NCBI GenBank assembly: GCA_024220525.1
Contig: JAMYWO010000063.1
Location: 23,645 to 77,375 of the forward strand
Direction of reading: 5' to 3'
DNA from: Cochliopodium minus
Lineage: Eukaryota > Discosea > Himatismenida > Cochliopodiidae
DNA length: 53,731 nt
Shown: piece after piece, positions 1 to 10,425 of the stretch
Position numbering within the stretch: position 1 is the first letter of the stretch
Layout of the letters: every line of letters starts with the position of its first letter
Made by a program: the position numbers and the translations under genes
Notes under the pieces: generated by a model
Database searches by the model: none
What the model saw: the letters and a program-made list of their open reading frames with translations, nothing else
What the model was told of the DNA's origin: nothing

Positions 1-2166
1 GCTTGGTGTATAACTTGATAAGAAACAATAAAGCGAGGATAGAACAAGAAGAGGTGATGGTGGAAGGAATAAAAAAAAATTGTGTGGAAATAGCAGTAGA
101 ACATGGAGAAAAGAAAGTGGTGATTGCCTGTTTCTATCTGGCGGAAGTTGTTAGCATAATTTCCTCCCATTTCATTAACTGTCATGAAAAAAAAAGTTAT
201 GAAATACAGTTTTTCAAGACGAGGCCTTGTTATTGGAAAAGTTCTACAGAATTGCAAACTACAAAGGAAATAATTTTCACTGATTTTGACGATCTTTTCG
301 GAGATAGGAGGTTGATAGACTACAAGAAGGAGGATTATCTTTATTTGGGTGGATTTCTCTCAAACAAGTACTTGACGTTCCTCTTTTTGGGATTTTTGGA
401 AGACTCTGATCTTCTCTCTGCTCAACTCGTTTGTAAGCTGTGGTACACTGCTGTCTATCAAGTTCACAAAAGGTAATTTCGTTGTTCATAAATTTATTTT
501 GATTGAAATCTATAAAAAAAAATTTTTTTTTTTATTATTTTTGTTTTTTTTTTATTTGTTTATTTTTCCTTTTTTTTTTTTTATTTGTTTTTTTTTTATT
601 TGTTTTTTTTTTTTTTTTTAAACCTAAAAGTCGCCTTGTAAACCTTAAAAAATCGAGTCTTATTCAGAGCAAACTAAAGTTGGATATCCATTTAGAAAGT
701 CAGTTGCAACTCTTTGAAGTAAAATTTGTTAATTGGAAGCTTTTGAGAAATTATAGTGAAATTGAAGAATTTGAAGAGAGCCAAACAAAAAAACATGCAC
801 CCATTTTTAAATTTGTATTCATTAAATTTTATTTAAAATTTTTTATATTTTTATTTTTTAAAAACAATCTTATTATTTAAAAATGATTATTTTTAAATTT
901 TATTTTTTATTTGGAAAATAATTATTTATTTTTTATTTGGAAAATTATTATTTATTTTTTATTTGGAAAATTATTTATTTTTTGTTGGTTTTCTTTTTAG
1001 GAAAATCGATTTTTTAAAGAGGAACAAGGAATTGCACAAAAAATAAGAACAAAAAAAGAAATACCATCCATTAAAAAACATTTGTTGGAACATTCAGAAG
1101 CCCACCTTTTTTTAACTAATTCCGAATTGGTTAACTACAGCGTCCTCTTCCAAAACATCTTACCTTTTACTCAAATTGTACATTCAATCGCTTACATGTC
1201 TAAATATTTTTTTTTTAAAATAAAATTATTTTATCTTTATTTATTTGTTAGAATATTATTTTATCTTTATTTATTGCTTTTTTATTAATTTTTAAAAAAT
1301 ATTTTTTCTAAAAAAAAATTTTTCTTTCAGTTTTCAGTACCAGTATTATGGGTTCATCTATTTTGTTATTAATGGCGAATTTTTCCACTACAATCTCCTC
1401 AGAACTAACCTAGAAGAAACCATTGATTATGAAGAATTTCAAGAAGATCATTTTGGTTCTGATAATCAAGTTGACAAAAAAGATGGTAATTTTTTTTTAT
1501 TTTTTATTTTCTTTATTATTTTTTATTTTTTATTTTTATTTTTTAATATTTACCCTTTTTTTTTTAGTCGAGGACATTGCGTCCAGTGATTTCGAAGGAG
1601 TGGATAGATTCTCTTTGTTTACTTTGCCATTTTATGACCAGCAAGTTACCCAAGAAAGGTAAATTTTTTTATTTTATTTTTAATTTTTCTTATTTAAATG
1701 TTTAGAAGTGAAGTAAATTCCCATGCTTTATTTGAAAACACAAAGAAGAAAATTATCGAAAAAAACAAGTTGGACATCACCGATTTCATTCACAAATCTT
1801 TTCTTACTTATTTGAGGAACAGAGTGATGGATGAGTTTTTGTTGACGAGGTTCATCTATTTGCTGTTGATTTTGGTTGATTCTGTGCCTTATGATCGTGA
1901 CGGAATAAGTAAAAAAATAATTATTTTTAATAATTTTTTAATACTTTGTAGAAAAACCAAAGAGGTTCAACATCACCAAGATAGATAATTCTGAAGAGGA
2001 ATTCAAGGTAGAATTTGATTACTTTCTTTTCGTTCATAAAGATGGCACCAGTGGTGGGTTTTGGTCTGCAAACAAGAAAGGAATTCTTACTGTCACCCCA
2101 AACTCTCTTTTGTTGCAAAGAAAGACAATCAACATTAAATCAAAAATGGGTTTATTTTTGTCTTAA
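1..2166 (+). CDS. F-box protein, 5' end outside the window
   Basis: Seven exons read in one continuous phase: 3-472, 631-814, 1001-1197, 1331-1485, 1568-1658, 1706-1908 and 1952-2166 (TAA), about 505 residues visible. All introns are GT..AG and strongly A/T. Near the end of the first visible exon an F-box-like stretch occurs (GGFLSNKYLTFLFLGFLEDS followed by LLSAQLVCKLWY), the pattern that docks proteins on SKP1 in SCF ubiquitin ligases. The rest is charged and not assignable to a known domain. The substrate is unknown. The start codon lies left of the window. The exon chain is well supported by matching phases; the F-box call is by motif only. Confidence 0.7.
897..985. repeat. intronic A/T tandem repeat
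   Basis: About three copies of a 23-28 base unit containing TTATTTTTTATTTGGAAAA, inside the intron between exons 2 and 3 of the F-box gene. Confidence 0.75.
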
Positions 2167-2350
2167 AGGGAAAATTTTTATTTACAAGATTAAAAAATAA
2201 ATTGAATTTTTTTTTAAAATTAATCAAAACGTTTGAAAGATTTGGTGTTGCGACCAATAATTAAAACTTGTCAAAAATCATATGTTTATAAAAATTGATA
2301 TAATAAAAATGTTTTTTATTCAAAATTTAGTCTTTTGAATAATCAAACTA

Positions 2351-2892
2351 TTATTTGTCTATTTTAGTAATTGTTCCTTTTTGTCCATCAAGAACCACAA
2401 AATCACCTGTCTTCAAAAGGGTGGTGATGTTCTCAACACAAGTAACACAAGGGATGTTGTTTTCTCTTGCCACAGTTGCACTAAACATTATAAAACCAAA
2501 TTATCTAGTTTGTAAAAATTTAAAATTTATATATACCCATGAGAGATATAAGATCCCAATTCACAAACAAGACCAGAGATAACCCTGAAATAAGGAGTCC
2601 ACCCAATGTCCTACGTAGAAAAAAAAAAATTTTTATTTTTGGAATTTTTTTTTTTACTATTTCTCCTTTTTCTAAAGTATTTGCATCTTCTAATTCCAGC
2701 ACAATTCTCACTTTTGCTTCCTAATTAAAAAAATAAAAAAATAAAAAATTTAAAAAAAATAAAAAATAAAAAAAAATTTTATTTACGACAAGACCAACCG
2801 AAACAGGAAAACCGGTGAAGACTTTGCTGTTTGGATCTATATTTTGGTTTACTACTATCTTTTTGGTTGGGTCTTCAGATGCAAGGAGAAAC
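2351..2892 (-). CDS. C-terminal phosphohistidine (mobile) domain of a PEP-synthase-like enzyme, 5' truncated
   Basis: Four minus-strand exons in consistent phase: 2892-2787, 2720-2658, 2610-2537 and 2480-2351 (TAA), 112 codons with the stop. The protein shows the swivelling domain of PEP-utilising enzymes: GFPVSVGLV at the start, then IGWTPYF, GLVCELGSYISHG and ATVARENNIPCV. The histidine in SHG is where the phosphorylated residue is expected. Family members include pyruvate,phosphate dikinase, PEP synthase and rifampin phosphotransferase; which one this was cannot be told because the ATP-grasp part is missing. Nothing belonging to it is seen upstream: the sequence runs into a low-complexity tract and an N at 3030, so the gene is cut by an assembly join. 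Confidence 0.8.
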
Positions 2893-2949
2893 CTAATAAA
2901 AAGTATTTTGGAATGATTATTTAAAGATTTTAAAGATATTTTTTATTTT

Positions 2950-3030
2950 TTGATTTTTTATTTTATTTATTTTATTTATTTTATTTATTTTATTTATTTT
3001 ATTTATTTTATTTATTTTATTTATTTTATN
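2950..3030. repeat. 9-base A/T microsatellite ending in a one-base N
   Basis: Repeats of TTATTTATT-like 9-mers up to a single N at 3030. The N separates two genes that are each missing their 5' part, so it marks a contig join rather than one ambiguous base. Confidence 0.8.
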
Positions 3031-3243
3031 AAGGAAAACAAGGATGTCAAAAAGAAACCATCTGCTTTTGATACCATCATCTCCCCTGTTCTCCTCTCTC
3101 TCGAAAAAACTGTCACCTCTAACGAACAAAAGGAAGTCCTCAATAGGTTGAAGGATTCTTTCGAACAAGCTGAAGAATCCATCCCTGGTGTAACCCACAA
3201 GATTCTTCATCAAGTCATCCAATTGCTCCAAAAAAGAAATTGA
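3031..3243 (+). CDS. C-terminal fragment of an unidentified protein
   Basis: An open frame starts directly after the N and ends at TGA (3241-3243), 70 residues. It has balanced amino-acid use (KKPSAFDTIISPVLLSLEKT, then LNRLKDSFEQAEESIPG) and looks helical, unlike the low-complexity sequence left of it. No family is recognised. The 5' part is missing. Confidence 0.55.
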   Translation, partial: KENKDVKKKPSAFDTIISPVLLSLEKTVTSNEQKEVLNRLKDSFEQAEESIPGVTHKILHQVIQLLQKRN

Positions 3244-3430
3244 TTGCAAAAAAAAAACCCTTACATTCCTTCTTTTTGGATTTGTACAATTCTTTCATAA
3301 TTTTCTTTGCTTTCTCAAAAAAAAAGAAAGACAACCAAAATAAAAAAATTACTGTTGAAGCAAAACATTTTTTCAGTTATTTTATTTTGCCGCTTTTTTT
3401 ATTGAGAAATATAATATAAAAAAAAAAAAA

Positions 3431-6400
3431 ATGAAAAATCCCTTCAAAGTTATTATTGATGAAGAAGAATTTGTTCAAACCAATGAATCTACCATCTCTA
3501 AAGATTATCAATTTGGAACTGATGAAGATAAATATCCTTTCAGATGCTTGAATGAAGTCAGAATACTGGATAGCGAAAATGGTGAGGATGTTCCATTAAC
3601 TGCAAGCAAAAATAGGGATATATTTCTAATTGGAAATCTTGTTGCAAATGATAAAGGTAATATACTTGAATGATTAGATCAACATTTGATCTACCCCAAC
3701 AAATTAATATTGATCAAATGATAATGATCAATCTCAATTTTCAACATTAATAATTTCTCTTCTTAACATAATATTTATAGAGTCGAAAGATATGAGAGTT
3801 TTCTTCCCAAATATTTATGAATGGACTATAGAATACGTAGAAAATGATAATCCTATAATTTGGGTGGATACCTCATTTGCTTATTACAAAATCCTTTCAC
3901 CTCACGTTAAATTCGAGAAGTATTTCAACGAATTGCAATCTGGTATAGTGATTGCTACTTATGCAAACAAGAAAATCGATGAAAAATCGAAATATAAAGA
4001 TTTGATATCAGATATTACAGAGAACTTTAAAATAAGCGAAAATTCTTTGATAGGTAAAAAATTTCCATGAAATAATCTTTTATTCAATGAGGTTTCAAAA
4101 CAATTCATTTTTTTTTTTAGAAAAGCATGGAAAATTTTTGGTCGATCAATTTGATGGTGATTCTGGTTTGGTTGATTGCCCATTTATATTAGATTTGGTA
4201 AATAAAAAACATACTTTTTCTTAATAAAATAAGAATATTTTTAATAAAATAAAAAAAAAGAAAACACAAACAAAGAAGGCAGAGAGAAAGATAGCAATCG
4301 AAAATAAAAAGAAAGAAAACAAAAGGGATTTAAGTCCAAAATCAGTGAGAATACGAGGTAATTTTAATAAAATCATTCACCCAAACTTTTCAACAAACAA
4401 TTTTCTTTCTTTTTATTTTTTATCATCATAGATTTGGTAGAAGATACTAGCATTGAGGGATATGACAAAATAGAGTTTCCAAAGTTTGGAAAAGTAAACA
4501 CAAACATACCTGAACAGTACATCTCTGAGTTTCTTACAGTATTCAATTTTTTAGACGCTTTTGGTTCTCACTTTGATGTGCAAACACCTTCCATCTGCGA
4601 GTTGGAGTACGAGTTGACTTGCAAAAATAGCTCGTTGGCTACACAAGTCAATTATTCTAATTTGTTGGCAAAGGTGTTAGCGGAAAATTCTAGTAAAGCC
4701 ATGTATTTGTCTCAAAGTGATAGGGTCAAAAAGAAAAAGTCTTTGAGCTCCAATACTTCTATGGACAGAAGTAACCTTGAAGAAAAGAGCGAGCAAGACG
4801 AAAAAAGTGAACAAAACGACAAAGATGATATGGATGAAAAAGTAGACAAGAGTGAACAGGAAAACGACAAAGATACCAAGCCAAAAAAATCCGATGGAGA
4901 ATCTGGCGAAGAAGACGAGGAAGCTTCCAAGTTGAATTGCTGGACTTCCACTCCTCGTCTCTTGAACTCTGCCTACACTTGGATGGAGGTACTCAGAAGA
5001 TACATCATCTTCGACCAAGTGGAGCTCCCTTCCAAGATTGACCGCACAGTTTTGTTGGAGCAATTAGAGACTGGTATTTATGAGAACTTATCTGTCGTCA
5101 ACAAAATCTTGATTCTTGAGTTTTTCATCAACAAACTGCTTCAGTCTAAAAACCTCCAAAAAGTTATCACCACCTCTTCCGAGAAGCTCAAGTCCAACGA
5201 AAAAGATCGCTTCCAAGGTTTGCAGAACATTCGAGACGAATTTAAGAAGGAGAAGGATCATCAGAACTCTAGCGCTTATAAGAAGGAGAGAACCGAGATC
5301 AAAAAAGAAATTGATAGTTTGAAGAAAGAAATAAGAGGATATGAAAAAGAAATGTAAAAAAAAAATTCTATGAAGTAATTCTTATTATAAATGTTTATTA
5401 ATCTTTTTTTTTTTTATAGTGAAGAACTCGAAAGTAAAGAAAAGAAAAGAGAAGCGGGTGTTGTAAAGAGAAAACTGAAACCTTTGAAAACAAAGTACGA
5501 GAGCTTGGTTGAAGAACAGAAGGAAGAGGAATATAAGATCAAAAACGCGGAAGAGAGAAAGAAACAGGAGCTCAAGGAGTACACAGACGAATCCAATCAA
5601 AAAATTTTGAAGGTCCAAAGAAAGATCAAGTTGTCGCCTATCGGACAAGACCGCTTTCACAACTCTTACTGGTTTTTCGAGGGGGTTGCTGGAGCTGATC
5701 ATGTCATATTGGTGGAATCTCCAGATCACACTTGGAATACCATTTCACACTATGATGACTTAAAGGACTTCTATTCCAAATTGGATCCTAGAGGTAACAG
5801 AGAATACTACCTTAAGAGGAGTCTTGGAACGATGCTTCCTATTTTTAAGGAGAATATGAAGTGGAGAGATGAGCCTAGTGAGCTCATTCCTCGGTTTTCC
5901 ACCAACCAAAAAGAGTTCAAGAAGGAGAAGGATTATCTACTTCACTTTTACCCTAAGAACAACAAAACTTCCATCGAGCCACTTGAGGAAAGTGCTTTCT
6001 TGCTTTCTTCTTTCAGAAATTCTTTGCCCAAAGTTGTTTTCGACAAAAATAACATTGTGGATGCAAAGGAGTTTGAACAATCCACCAAAAACTGCAAAAC
6101 TCCCAACGAACTAGCCAAACTCTTGTTGGATTTGTCCGAGAAGATTCAAGCGCAACATTTTAACCAGAAATGGAAGCAGTTCGGGCCTTACTGGAAAAAG
6201 AACATCACCTTGGATAACATCAACTTTGCTCTTTTTGGAATTCTTTTGGACACTTTTCAGGAATGTATCATTTCTAGTGTTTATAGTATCCAAGATGAAT
6301 CTTCTGAGGAGAGTGAGGAATCCGAGAGCGAAGAGAAGAAAAAGCTCACCAAGAAAGCTCCTCCCAGAAACTCTTCCAACAAAAAGAAACTAGTCGAAAT

Positions 6401-6776
6401 AGATTTTGAGGATTATGATGACGAAGATGAAACACCTAAGAAGAAAGTCGCTCCTAGAACTAGAGCTGCGCAAAAAAAGAAAATTGCCAAAAAAAGCCAA
6501 CAAGATAGCGAGGAGGATGACAGTGAAGAAGATAGTCAAAGTTATCAAAGTGTTGAAGAGAGCGAGTTCAGCGAAAGTGAAAGTGACAGTGAGAGCAGCT
6601 ACAGCGAAGGATCTAAAAAGAGAAAGAAGAAAAAGAAAATTGACAAGTCTACTCTTAGAAGAAGTAGCCGTACCAAGAGACAGAAGAAAGATTACAAGGA
6701 GGATGACGATGATGATGAGGGAACCCGTGCTTCCACCAGGAACAAGAAGAGGGTCAACTACAGCAAGATGTATTAA
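3431..6776 (+). CDS. RFTS-DDT-WHIM chromatin protein
   Basis: Six exons: 3431-3656, 3781-4053, 4121-4197, about 4276-4357, 4432-5353 and 5420-6776, about 978 residues; exon 4's acceptor is the only uncertain one. Residues about 30-190 match the DNMT1 replication-foci-targeting (RFTS) fold in order: PFRCLNEVRILD, VPLT, an IYEWTIEYV strand, IIWVDTSFAYYKILSP. Next comes a DDT region (YISEFLTVFNFLDAFGSHFD, FDQVELPSKID), a coiled coil, and a WHIM/WSD signature LSPIGQDRFHNSYWFFEG. The last 170 residues alternate acidic and basic blocks with many Ser/Glu. DDT plus WHIM is the layout of ISWI partner subunits (ACF1/BAZ, plant DDT proteins), so a nucleosome-spacing role in the nucleus is likely. No methyltransferase, PHD or bromodomain is seen. 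Confidence 0.82.
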
Positions 6777-7042
6777 GATTTTACTCCCTTTTTTTTTTTT
6801 CTCGATTGTATTGGGAAGAAACGAAAGATTTTAATTAAACTTAATTTAACATTTTAATAATTTTTTGTGAAGTGAATCATTTTTATTCCAATCTTTTTCC
6901 TTATGAATTAATTACCACCTATTTGGGTTATATAAAAACAATTCTTCTTGTGAACTCAAAAAATATTTTGGAAGAAAAAAAAATTGAAACTATCTTTTAG
7001 CCATAAAATCCCTCCCTTATAAATAATAGAATATAACATAAA

Positions 7043-8527
7043 ATGAGCAGCGATTTGGATAGACAAATAGAAATGTTGAGAAGATGTGAAATCATTAAAG
7101 AATCCGAAGTAAAAGAGCTTTGCAGAAAAGCTAGAGAGATTTTGTTGGAAGAATCTAATGTGCAAAGAGTAGATTCACCTGTTACCGTAAAAAATAATTA
7201 GAAAGGAGAAAAAATTTCTTCATATTTTTATAATTATGTCATATAACTTTAAATTTTTTAGATATGTGGAGATATTCATGGACAATTTTATGATTTGAAA
7301 GAATTATTCAGGGTAGGGGGTGATTGTCCATTGACCAATTATTTATTCATGGTATTATTTTTTTTTCATTGCTATCCCAAAGAATTCTGATATAAACAAT
7401 ATTAATGTGACCTTATGAAATAGGGAGATTTTGTAGATAGAGGATTTTATAGTGTAGAAACATTTTTATTGCTTTTGGCATTGAAAGTAAGATATCCAGA
7501 CAGAATCTATTTGATCAGAGGGAATCACGTAAGATGCATTTAAAATAACTTTTTAATTGAGGATATATAATAAAAGATACAAACAATATTTTTGTCATTT
7601 TGGATATTTGGGTTATTTTTTGACCAATATTAATTTATAATGCCTTATAATGAAAATTTGTTAGTAAAAATGATCGATAATAATCAACATATACAAATGA
7701 TAATATGATTATTTGGATCTCATTGATCAATTATATCTTACATTGATATAAAAATTGATCCAATATGTGCAGATTAAATTCATTTTCAATATGTGCTGAC
7801 ATCTTTGATTTAATTAAAAAAAAAATGTTTTTTGAAAGGAATCAAGACAAATCACCCAAGTATACGGATTCTACGACGAGTGCTTGAGAAAATATGGATC
7901 CGTAAACGTGTGGAGAGAGTGCACAGAAGTGTTTGACTACTTGAGTCTCTCCGCCGTGATCGACGACAAGATCCTCTGTGTGCATGGTGGTTTGTCTCCA
8001 TCCATCAACACCCTCGATCAAATTCGAACCATCGACAGAAAGCAAGAGGTTCCTCACGACGGTGCGATGTGCGATTTGTTGTGGTCCGATCCTGAGGACA
8101 TTGAAGGTTGGGGTTTGTCTCCTCGTGGTGCTGGTTACTTGTTTGGTGGTGATATCGTCAATCAATTCAACCAAATCAATGGCTTGTCTTTGATTGCTAG
8201 GTTACACCTTTTTTTTTTTTGTTTTATTTTTTAATTTTTTTTAACGAACATTTCTCAACTTAAAATGGTATCATAATATTTTTTAACCCTTTTTTTTTTC
8301 CTTTTCAAAGAGCCCATCAACTTGTTATGGAGGGTTACAAACACATGTTCAATGAAACATTGGTCACCGTCTGGTCCGCTCCTAATTACTGTTATCGTTG
8401 TGGTAACGTTGCAGCAATCATGGAAGTGGACGACAACCTCAAGAAGAACTACAAAATCTTCGAGGCTGCTCCTCAAGAGCTCCGTGGTGTTCCTACCAAG
8501 AGGGCCACCCCTGATTACTTTTTGTGA
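7043..8527 (+). CDS. ppp4c: serine/threonine protein phosphatase 4 catalytic subunit
   Basis: Five exons: 7043-7186, 7262-7351, 7424-7528, 7839-8200 and 8311-8527, giving 305 residues, close to the about 307 of PP4C. Metal-binding and catalytic motifs are intact: [26 protein letters not shown], plus [10 protein letters not shown] and [12 protein letters not shown]. The ending DYFL is the conserved carboxymethylated tail of PP2A/PP4/PP6. The N-terminus ([20 protein letters not shown]) and [11 protein letters not shown] separate PP4 from PP2A and PP6. PP4 acts in the nucleus and at centrosomes on DNA-damage and signalling targets. Intron 3 is unusually long for the locus (310 bases). Confidence 0.96.
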
Positions 8528-9237
8528 ATCTTTTTTTTTTTTGCTTCTTTTTCTCAATCAATTCAAACAATTTCTGAAGAGAAAATAAAATAAAAACTAT
8601 TGTAATCAAATAAATCAAATTTTTTTTTTTTGATGCATTTGATCTCAAAAGTGGTGCTTTATCAGTTTTTTTTTTTAAAGTTTTTATCTTCCTCAAAGAA
8701 CGAGAATCAACCAAAGAAGTTTACTTGTTAATAAATGAGATTAAATAAATATAAACAATATATTCACATTTTTTTCAACAATATTAATCATTGGAAATTT
8801 AAAAAATCCTTTCTTTTGTAAAACATTCAAAGGAGAATTTAATATTTGAAATAGATTTTTTACTCACTTTGATTTTCTCCATCTCTTCTTTATTTCAAAT
8901 TTAATTTAATTATCAGAAATGTAATCTTTTGTTTTGCAGATTAAATTCAGTTCAAGGACATTTAAATTTTATTAAATTATGCAATCAATTCTTTCAAAAT
9001 AATTTAATCAAAAACACTTTCTTAATCTCTTGATGAGATCAGTTTATCTTTTGTTCAATTTAACTATATTAATCCAATTAAATATTATTAATTTAATTTG
9101 AGGAACTTTGAAGATATAGAAAGAATCTTATTCTATTTTTGCATCTTAATCAGAATCATTCACAAAAAAAACTTTTAAAAAAATAATAAAAAAAATCAAA
9201 TCTCCCACCCTTTAATTTTAAGTTTTAAGTGAATAAA
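8528..9237. other. A/T-rich intergenic stretch, nothing recognised
   Basis: About 700 bases between the PP4 gene and the next start codon. It contains homopolymer T runs after the PP4 stop (probably 3' UTR) and otherwise unstructured A/T sequence. No exon-like stretch or RNA gene is seen on either strand. Confidence 0.5.
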
Positions 9238-10149
9238 ATGCCTAAAACCAACAAAACGGAAATTACCAAAAAGGAAAGAAAAAGAAAGAATATTAGGAGA
9301 ATCAAGGTAGGAAGCAAAATACCATGCTTCAAAATAAATGGGTAATAAAAAAGACAAATTAATTTATATTATGATTTTTTTATATTTTATTTTATTTCTG
9401 GAATTTCATACATTTAAATTTGACAAAAACTCAAATATAATTAATTAATTAATTATATACTTAGTGAAAAATATCTTTCGTTGTTTGATATGAGAAATTT
9501 TGTGGGCTTGGATAGATCGAAAGAATCTTCCAAACAGAATCAATATGAATTGAGGAAGAGGTATCAAAATTTCGAAAGAAAATTCCCGAACGATAAGATG
9601 GTGATGGAACAACGTGAGATCTTGGAAGTGAGAAAGATGAATCCTCAATACAAATTGCATATTAATCCTAACAAGAAGAATGTGTTCATAAAGATGGATC
9701 ATATTTGCACAGGAGAATTCAAATATCTAAGAACTGAGATGCAGATGCCTTTGGATGAGCAATATGTTATCGATCTGGATGAATTCACAGACAATCAAGA
9801 ATCTTATCCCATGTTGAATAATGAAGAATTTAGCATTGGAGAAGAACATTGCATCCCTTCACATGAGGAATTCATCGCTGAAGAAAAAGATTTTAAATCT
9901 CGTGTTGATGTAGATGAATCAGACACCGATATCAATTCTATTCTTAACGAAAGCGCCAATACAGAAAATCAAATTGATATCCTCAAATTCTTAAATGAAA
10001 ATTATAATAATCCAAATGATCAACCAGACCTGGATTTTTCTGATGAAATCATCACCAGTCAAATTTCTTATTGGGGAACTCCAATTAAGAGAGAACAAGA
10101 ACCTGCATTCCTTTACCATCCTTTGAGCTATGGACAAATATTTTTGTAA
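9238..10149 (+). CDS. unidentified basic/acidic protein, probably nuclear
   Basis: ATG at 9238, exon 1 to 9341, exon 2 from 9465 to the TAA at 10147-10149; the GG|T phase fits and yields 262 residues. The N-terminus is strongly basic (KKERKRKNIRRIK, a likely nuclear-localisation signal), the middle is charged (KRYQNFERKFPNDKM), and the C-terminal half is acidic with many Asp/Glu. Around residues 28-50 the string CFKING, EKYLSLFDMRNFVGLD vaguely recalls KilA-N/APSES DNA-binding modules, but the match is too weak to name. A donor at 9307 was rejected because it gives an immediate TGA. Confidence 0.6.
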
Positions 10150-10425
10150 TTAAATTGAAAAAAGATAACAAAAGTAGGATCTGATATCCTATTTAATATT
10201 GTTTTTTAAATAAATAAATAATTTCACAACTGAAATTCCATGTTTTTTTTCTTTCAATTTCTCTGAATCCTTTCCAATTTATTATTATTTAATTTATATT
10301 TAAAACACGAACTAAAATTAAAATTAACTAAACAATTAAAGTAAGAAATAATGGAATCAGATGAAATAAAACCATTTTTAAAGTCTTAAAAATTTTTTTT
10401 TAATATAACAAAATAAATACATAAA

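Noticed and set aside
2950-3029. YFIYFI repeat peptide joined to the 3031 fragment
   Set aside because: Microsatellite translation; protein-like sequence begins only after the N.
5391-6834. Separate genes in other frames of the DDT/WHIM gene, including a Lys/Arg-rich frame at 6406-6834
   Set aside because: Composition follows from the GAA/AAG-rich exon; the main frame carries the domain motifs.
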